This document shows positions 57,283 through 64,000 of a DNA stretch of 64,000 nucleotides, piece after piece (the first letter of the stretch is position 1; the number at the start of each line of letters is the position of its first letter). Origin of the DNA: Mactromeris polynyma (lineage: Eukaryota > Mollusca > Bivalvia > Venerida > Mactridae); contig JASFXZ010000003.1 in NCBI GenBank assembly GCA_032209605.1, positions 4,900,807-4,964,806 on the forward strand. Direction: 5' to 3'. A program made the translations under genes and the position numbers. Below the pieces are notes generated by a model. It was not told the DNA's origin and ran no database searches. It saw only the letters and a list, made by a program, of their open reading frames with translations.

Positions 57283-58320
57283 ATTACTTTGAAATTGTAA
57301 TCGATTAAATTACAATTACTTATGGTAAAAATATAATCAATTACAATTACATTACAATTACTCCACCTTTTAAGTGTAATCGATTAAATTACAATTACAT
57401 TAACAAATGTAATTGATTACATTCTTGATTACCGGATTAATTTCAAGTTAAGGTAAAAAAAAACATCATCAAACTATACTTTATCTTCAGGAACATGTTT
57501 AAAACTTTATAAGAGTGCACTTTTTTATATCGAATAACTTTTTTATTGATTAACATTTCTACACGAAATGGTTAAGTGTAAATCAAGATTCACGATTCAA
57601 ATTTATCGTTATTAACCAGATCATCTTTAAGTTAGAGTTTTTCGCAATCACTTTTATTGATTTCATTTGTTCAAACTGTGGACTTATGACATGAATTAAA
57701 TACAATATTATTCCAGGTATCTACGCTATATTTGTAGATCAGACTTATATTGAACCAGATATTGTCATATTTATACCTGCACACAAGTTTTGTTAAGTGT
57801 ATAGGTGCAGACATGGCAAATAATTGCTTGAAAATATTAACACATTTTAATCCTTTACACCTTAGTGGTCAATATAAGGCCCTTGGCTATAAAATACATT
57901 GTGTGCACTGTGTTCACTGACCACTAGTTTAATCCAAATAGTATTGCAGCTGTTGAGATAATCATTTCACACCTATTTATCCAGTCATTAGACTTAGCAG
58001 ACTGTCAAATAATAGAGTCACTTTATTTGCAGATTATTGCTCTACATTTTTATTCACAGTCTGACATTCTGTTGTAACAATATTTCAATAAACAAATAAC
58101 ATCTGATTTTGTTTTTTTAAATAAATAAAAGGTAATGTAATCTAAATTTAATCATATAGTTATCATGATTACAGCTTTTTTTGCAAGTGTAATCGATTAA
58201 ATTACAATTACATGTAATCAAAAAATGTCAGATTACTAATTACTCATGATTACCTAAGAATTTGTAATCGATTACAGCTGATTATGATTACTGAATACGA
58301 TTATCCCATGTCTGCTACCC
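57283..58320. repeat. Repeats rich in GTAATCGATTAAATTACAAT; possible hAT-like element
   Basis: The words TGTAATCGATTAAATTACAA and GTAATTGATTACA recur at 57295-57430 and again, partly inverted, at 58130-58290, flanking about 700 bp of AT-rich sequence. The right end reads CGATTATCCCATGTCTG, and GCAGACATGGC occurs at 57805, so CAGACATGG could be a terminal repeat. No matching 8-bp duplication is seen. No gene is present up to about 58930. Confidence 0.5.
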
Positions 58321-58934
58321 AAGTGTGAGAAAAACAGGTAATGCTTGAAATAGACCATATTTTAAGCTAAAGATTTTGATAAATCTGCGCAAGATTGTAT
58401 TATTGGTGTTTGTTTTCACTGTTCTTCAAGCTTGATAAATTCTTTCAAATGAATAAACTATCATTGAATTTGTTGTTTTTAAGTAATATTTCAAACACTG
58501 GTTTGCAATTGATTTTTTTTTGTATTTTAAAACAATTTTGTTATAAGATGAATATTACGACGTAATAGAATTAATCAATAAACCATATATTAATGATATG
58601 ACGGAATATGAAGTCAAACAATTAAATAACGTACACACGTATGTCTGTTTATATCAAGACTCCCGCCATTACTTGATATATCTCTGATAAATCAGCCATT
58701 ACTCTCATCAAATTTATAATAAAATCAGAGGACTTTACATGTACTGTTTTCTTAAGACGATGAATATGGCGGTACTTCGAGTAGACCGTCTGGTTGACGA
58801 TGATAGCAACGTGACGCTAAAGCGCCTCAAAAACCAAGTGGTGTTTTTCGGCATTGACCGTTTCAATTCGATACTCATATTTTCTCACCATTCATATGTG
58901 TGTCATGTGACCTTTTTGTGTTTGTAATTATTAC

Positions 58935-59838
58935 ATGGGAGACATTTTAGGTATTGCCGAGAGCCATTTAATTAGCAATGATGAACTCCATCTTAATGTT
59001 TTTTCATGGTATGGCCACAACAGAACACAGATCCACAGGAATGCGAAATCTGGTTCCGGAGGTGTCGGATTTTTCATTAGGAACTCTCTTTTTATTGATT
59101 TTAATATATCAGTTGTAGATAGTTCATGTGAAGGAATTTTATTACTAAAGTTATCTCATAAGTATAGTAATATGGTTGTTTTACCTTGTGTATGTTGTTT
59201 ACCGCCGGAGAACTCCTCCAGACTTTTTGATGTAAATGCTTTTTATGACTCCTTGCTCCCATTGATATATCAGAATAGAGATGTTGGAAATATGTTTATA
59301 TGTGGAGATTTCAATAGTTGATGCTAGTGATAATGATGACTTTATTCGTGGTGTCGATGATATTATTGACCGAGAAGTTATCGATTTTTCTTTTAATAAG
59401 TATGGTGAATTACTTTTAGATTTTTTAGTTAATGCAAATATGTGTATGTTAAATGGTCGAAATAGTATATGTAATGACTTTACCTCTGTTTCGAGTAAAG
59501 GCTATGCTGTTGTAGATTATTGTTTTGTACACCATGACAAATTATCAGAGTTTGTGAGGTTAAATGTAATTCGGGTGGCAGATCTCATAAATACGTCTGG
59601 TATTATGTATACAGTCGCATCTAGTGCAATGCCTGACCACTCTTTGTTGTTGTGGGATATTTTCTTAGAAAGTACTGTTGATGACAATCCAGTAATTTGC
59701 TCTAATGCTCAGTCTTACACCAAATTTGACGTTAAACATGTGCCTAATGATTTTATGTATCATCACGAAAATATGGTCATTGTTAACGAGACCATTTCTA
59801 AATTAGAAACTGGTTTTCGAACACAATCGGATATATGA
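58935..59838 (+). pseudogene. LINE endonuclease domain (frameshifted)
   Basis: Residues from ILGIAESHL through GGVGFFIRN to MFICGDFNS are in one frame. A small deletion after GDFNS shifts the rest (VDASDNDDFIRGVDDIIDRE, then LDFLVNANMCMLNGR and DYCFVHHD) into another. The terminal SDH-type motif is present as PDHSLLLW. Function of the family: nicks target DNA to prime reverse transcription. Confidence 0.8.
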
Positions 59839-60232
59839 TGATTGGTGTAAAATTGTAAGTCATAATATGTACAGTAAATTACCAAGTGAAACTATTCAGT
59901 ATGGTTCTTGTAACAAAAAACGTCGTCCTGGTAAACCATGGTGGTCTGATACTTTAACTGATTTATGGAATAATGCGTGTACGGCAGAGAAATCGTGGTT
60001 GTCTTGCACTGATATAAGTTTAAAGAGATCTCTTAAAACTTTGTATGTAAATAAACGCTAATTGTTTGATTGTGAAGTACAACGTGCTAAACGTTTTCAT
60101 TGGTATTCTCTACAAACACAGTTGCTTGATGAATGTAATAATGACTCTTCAAATTTTTAGAAATCTGAAGGTAAAATTGGTGTTAATGTCTCATAAAATG
60201 TTAATGACGTCATAAAACTGATAAATATACGA

Positions 60233-61175
60233 GAGAAAAATTAAGTTGTTACAGAGAACGCCACAGAACAAAAAGAAACAAGGACAACACCAACGTAAAC
60301 CCAAAAAAACATAGACGACACAACACAATCCCAAATGGGCTGGTCGATAGTATTAAGAAACTCCATGGAACACATCATATTATTTCCAGAGCAAAAATCA
60401 ATGCCTACAAAGTCCCGAACATAATCCCTAAATACATTGTAATCAGTCGTATCCTGCCATATCAAGTACGGTTTACAGATATAACTTCATTTAGTCTCAA
60501 AACATTAGTGTCCGGCGTGCAGTAAAAACAGGTGTGAAAATCTATCAAGTATAGATTTACTTAAAATCTCACAAATAATTTATCAAAGTAACAACTGTTA
60601 TGAATTTTGAGAATTTTATATAACAGATCACCATAAAAATTGGGTTTGGTAATTCCTGTCTCTAACACTAGTGCCATATTTTAAAATAAATCGGGATATT
60701 TATGGCAAAACTTACGAAACGTCTTACATAATTTATGATAACGATAGCCTTGTTTTAGCAGTTTACCTGCTAGTAGAAGGTTACGTTTATTAAAGTCCTC
60801 TAGATTTGTATTCGTCCTCAGAAATCTCATTAGTTGAGATATAAATAGACCATAGGTTTGGCTCCAAGGTATATCGCTATTGAGCCAGGGGAAGTTTATA
60901 ATCTCAAAGTCATAATCATCTCGTTTATCATAAATTTTAGTAGTAATAATACCATTTTCTATAGAAATGTCCAAGTCAAGAAACGAGGCATATGTATCCA
61001 AGGTGTTAGCTTTCGAAAGTTGTAGTTCTGTTGGATATATAATATTTATCATGGTTGGGAAAAACTCATTATCAATATTTAAAATATCGTCTAAATAACG
61101 GGAGGTATTATTGAAAGCGTCAATTACATCCATCTGATTTTCTTTGGATAAAAGATAACATAAAGTCTCTTTCAT
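60233..61175 (-). mobile_element. Reverse-transcriptase fragment (retroelement R) inserted in the LINE
   Basis: On the minus strand a frame reads AFNNTSRYLDDILNIDNEFF, then YPTELQLSKANTLDTYASFL and DLDISIENG, IYDKRDDYDFEIINFPWL, YGLFISQLMRFLR and KLLKQGYRYHKLCKTFRKFC. This is the palm (YLDD) to thumb part of a reverse transcriptase type that is widespread in corals and molluscs. The FLDL...G...IYDKRD block recalls Penelope-like elements, but I do not settle the class. Further 3' (60233-60680) the frame decays with stops and ends in the GAGAGAAA...CCACAG terminus found at three other sites. It is 5'-truncated. The right junction is estimated from where LINE coding resumes. Confidence 0.75.
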
Positions 61176-62124
61176 AGAATAATGTTTTAATGACCATATA
61201 TCACTGCTAGAAGAACGTAAAGCCATAGGTTCTGTTAATAAAGGCAAAGCATTGTGGTATTGATAATATTCCTGTAGAAGTATTAAATAATGATGTTTCT
61301 ATTTCTTTTCTACATGATTTGTTTAATATTTGTTTTGATAAGGTATTGTTCCGTCACTATGGAGTAAATGTATTATTAATCCTATACCGAAATCGTATAC
61401 AACTGGTAAAAGAGATCCATTGTCGTATCAGGGTATTTCTCTTACGTCATCTATGTATAAATTATATTGTCATGTTTTAAATTGTCGACTAATCAAAAGG
61501 TATGAAAATAATGATATTGTGTCAGACGAGCAAAATGGGATTGGAAAGAGTAGTAGCACAACTGATCATATCATGTCTTTGCATGCTATTCTTGACACTA
61601 GGAAAGAGTCTCGTAAATCTACTTTTTGTGCTTTTATTGATTTAAGAAAAGCTTATGATACTATAAATAGAAATATATTATGGAATAGTCTGTCTGAATA
61701 TGGTATTGGTGGTAAAATGCTTGTGGCTATTAAGTCCCTTTATAATTCTGTATCATCATGTGTTAGAGTAAATTCACATAGAACAGACTGGTTTGATGTA
61801 GACTGTGGTCTAAGACAAGGCTGTATATTATCCCCGATACTCTTTAATTTTTTCATTAACGATGCATCAGTTTATCTTAGAGCACTTGGTGTGCCTGTTG
61901 ACGATGACAAAGTTTGTATAAAGATGTACGCTGTTGACAACGTTTTGTTGGCCGAGTCCGCAGATGAGCTTCAGTTATTATTGACCGCCTTAAGTGAGTG
62001 GTGTTCTATAAATGACATGCATGTTAATTTAACTAAAAACAATAAAGTGCATTTAAGACCTAACTCCGTAGCACGTACAACGTCTCGGTTTATGTGTGGT
62101 TCCAGTCAATATATACTTACCTAG
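61175..62124 (+). pseudogene. LINE reverse-transcriptase domain (YAVD, inactive)
   Basis: It starts in LINE frame with DHISLLEERKAIGSVNKGKA, shifts by one base, and continues CGIDNIPVEVLNN. Next come YQGISLTSSMYKLYCHVLN, FCAFIDLRKAYDTINRNILW (motif A, intact Asp), GLRQGCILSPILFNFFIND (motif B), and MYAVDNVLLAES, where the catalytic YADD has become YAVD. A stop at 62122 falls within the YLGV-type motif. Loss of the first catalytic Asp of YADD alone would abolish activity. Confidence 0.85.
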
Positions 62125-63118
62125 GTGTTGTTTTTCACGAATATCTTGATCTGTGTTACTGTTAGGACTGTGGCTCAGAGTGCAAGTCGTGCATTAGGTT
62201 TACTTATTGCAAAATGTAAAAGTATTGGTGGTCTTTCTTACGATGTATTTACGAAATTGTATGATGCAGATGTATGGCCTGTATACTCTTGTATTGAAGC
62301 AGTGAATAACAGGGCACAAAGATTTTTCTTAGGTGTTGGTAAATATACACCAAATGTCGGACTGGCTGGTGAATTGGGCTGGAAGCCTCCAATTGTCCGT
62401 CAATGGAAATTTATTGCATTGTACTGGTCAAAATTATCACGTATGGACGAATCCAGGTTTACCAAACCTATTGCACCCTGGGCTTACAGTAAGGCAAGTT
62501 ATACATGTAAAAACTGGTTTCATTATGTAAAGTCGTTTTTAAATGTTAACAGTCTAAATAGATACATAATATGCTTACAAAATCGCATTGCTAATACGTT
62601 TGTTCAAGATGTCGAGACTGTGGCACTGAAAAACATTTTAAATGAATGGCATACTAGTTTACAGAATATAACAGGTCCGTCTGGGCACGGTCGTAAGAAA
62701 CTAAGACAGTTTTATAGTCAGATTTAAAAGACCTGACTTTTAAATCTGACTATAAAACTGAACATTATTGTAAACTGAATTTGCCACCTACTCATCGGTC
62801 AGCTTTCAGTAAGTTTAGATAAGGCGTTGCCCCTATTCGTATTGCGACTGGACGTTATGAGGACTTGACTGAAGAACATTTTGTAATGACACTTCTGTAG
62901 AAAGTGAATTACATGTTATGTTAAATTGTTATGTTTATGATGATTTAAGAGAAGAATTAAACTCTAAAGTGGTACTGTTTAACGGTTCATTTAGGGATTT
63001 GCAGGATTCTGAAAAATATGTTTTACGGTTTTCCAACCAAGATTCAACATTGATTAGATATTGTGCCAAAACCTGTCGTAATATTTTAGATAGACGTCGT
63101 TTTTTACTTTGTAGATAA
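62125..63118 (+). pseudogene. LINE C-terminal region
   Basis: Two frames carry the post-RT region: 62125-62727 (AQSASRALGLLIAKCKSIGG, then EAVNNRAQRFFLGVGKYTPN and ELGWKPPIVRQWKFIALYW) and, after stops and shifts, 62918-63118 (the ESELHVMLNC to TCRNILDRRRFLLCR end). The Cys/His spacing is that of the terminal zinc-finger-like segment of this LINE type. Confidence 0.75.
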
Positions 63119-64000
63119 AGTCTTTTTACAACTATGTACAGGATATTATTATTATTATTTTTTAAACAGCTTACTTTTCTTAGCATTCATACCTTTAAGC
63201 TTGTATAGTAAGTATAATTTTACATATAGTATGTGATATTGTGTATGTGCAATGATGAGATGAAAATAATGATACTACTGGGTGTGTGTTTTTTTCGTGT
63301 CTTTGGGTAGGTTATTTTCTGTTTTACGTCAGTATTACAAAAAAACATATACTGCTGTTGTGGTTATTAATTTAATTACGATTGATTTAGTTCACACATT
63401 GTTCTCTATACACATAGTGTCTGAATATCGACATGGGTTTGTGCACAAGCAGTATTTACTTCGAATAATTTTGAACACATTTGAATACTCAAACATAATT
63501 ATACAAATGTTTGTGTTACTTTGCATGGTTCAAATTAACAATTGTGACAGCTACTGATGGTGCCAGAGAATAAATAAAAGTTCAAACATTCAAGTTTACA
63601 ATTTTGGCAAAGATATTTAATTATAAGTGAATGAAATAACTCAGGTATAAAATATCGTTTTGTTGCTACGTACTAACAGTGTATCGTTTGTATTGATATA
63701 GGTTGTAGAAAGACCACGTGACTTTGACTCAACGCGCTTATTGAAGAGTATCCGGAAGTTCATAAGTCAGTTCTTACAAACGTATTTACGGAACAATCCT
63801 TGATTCATTGTTGGCAATATTTCAATATTTAAAACAGGAGATTGAATGTAAATATAGACCTGCATGGTTTAAAATAATTTCAAAACATAAAAGGAAATTT
63901 GATGGAATATTCTATTGTTGCTGTATATTTGGCCTTGACAAAATGTTCCATTCATTGTTTCTATAGTGCTGGTGTGCTTAATAAGGGGATCGGTCTCCGG
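63119..64000. other. LINE 3' untranslated tail and unassigned sequence
   Basis: A (TAT)n run lies at 63145-63160. Beyond it, a 91-codon frame (63282-63557) has no recognised content. AATAAATAAA near 63570 could be the 3' end of the LINE or a polyadenylation signal. I see nothing in the last 400 bases. Confidence 0.4.

Larger units (their letters stand above)
58935..63118 (+). mobile_element. Non-LTR (LINE) retrotransposon, broken and interrupted
   Basis: Order of recognisable parts: an apurinic-type endonuclease (58935-about 59660, with ILGIAESHL, GGVGFFI, CGDFNS and AMPDHSLLLW); a linker (KKRRPGKPWWSDTLTDLWNN near 59920, then FWKSEGKIGV-like); a foreign insertion at about 60233-61175; reverse transcriptase (61175-62124); a thumb/connector (62125-62727, with RALGLLIAKC and YDADVWPV); and a C-terminal segment with ESELHVMLNCYVYDD (to 63118). 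It is 5'-truncated: the usual start of the endonuclease is missing. There are at least four frameshifts or stops, so it is inactive. The family resembles LINEs common in molluscs and cnidarians; the clade is not assigned. Confidence 0.88.

Noticed and set aside
63282..63557. 91-codon frame after the LINE
   Set aside because: It resembles translated AT-rich 3' UTR; no recognisable domain.

Overview
This is a strongly AT-rich eukaryotic (metazoan) genomic window, most likely from a mollusc and probably a bivalve. Four things point that way: split genes with GT-AG introns, an invertebrate-type FBXL16 orthologue, several repeat types I associate with molluscan genomes (a palindromic element carrying AGTTATCTCCC, and a repeat of the type 'asking distance to ACCAAATTTACTGAAGATTGGAT'), and LINE and reverse-transcriptase types common in molluscs and cnidarians. 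The phylum is an inference.

Region by region. (1) 4388-31268, minus strand: a complete three-exon FBXL16 (F-box/LRR) gene, 466 aa when joined. Its 22.7-kb first intron and 2.75-kb second intron hold most of the left half of the window. The introns are packed with short inverted-repeat elements (families A-E and G here), a 41-bp minisatellite and retroelement ends, but I see no nested gene. (2) 32.4-34.0 kb: a degraded LINE 3' end next to a broken Tc1-like transposase gene. (3) 39896-44314, plus strand: a probable three-exon gene for an unrecognised, very basic 189-aa protein, with short elements in both introns. (4) 44.6-57.2 kb, plus strand: a tandem array of three paralogous genes (678, 648 and 592 aa). 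Each has a 5' UTR intron of 0.45-0.8 kb followed by one coding exon. Each protein has a P-E/Q-I/V-IDH motif at exactly residues 22-27, a coiled coil to about residue 130, a second conserved block near residue 200 and a long disordered tail. I do not recognise the family. (5) 51613-53561: a 1.95-kb foldback element with roughly 380-bp terminal inverted repeats and a CAGA duplication, lying between the second and third paralogues. (6) 58935-63118: a broken LINE interrupted by a fragment of an unrelated retroelement on the opposite strand.

Nothing in the window looks like an operon. The two most notable items are the coiled-coil gene trio, a candidate undescribed lineage-specific family, and the shared CAGTnnnACCTC termini of three otherwise different short-element families, which suggests one pogo-like transposase source. 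Exon joins are inferred from splice signals and reading frame only. No transcript data or database searches were available.
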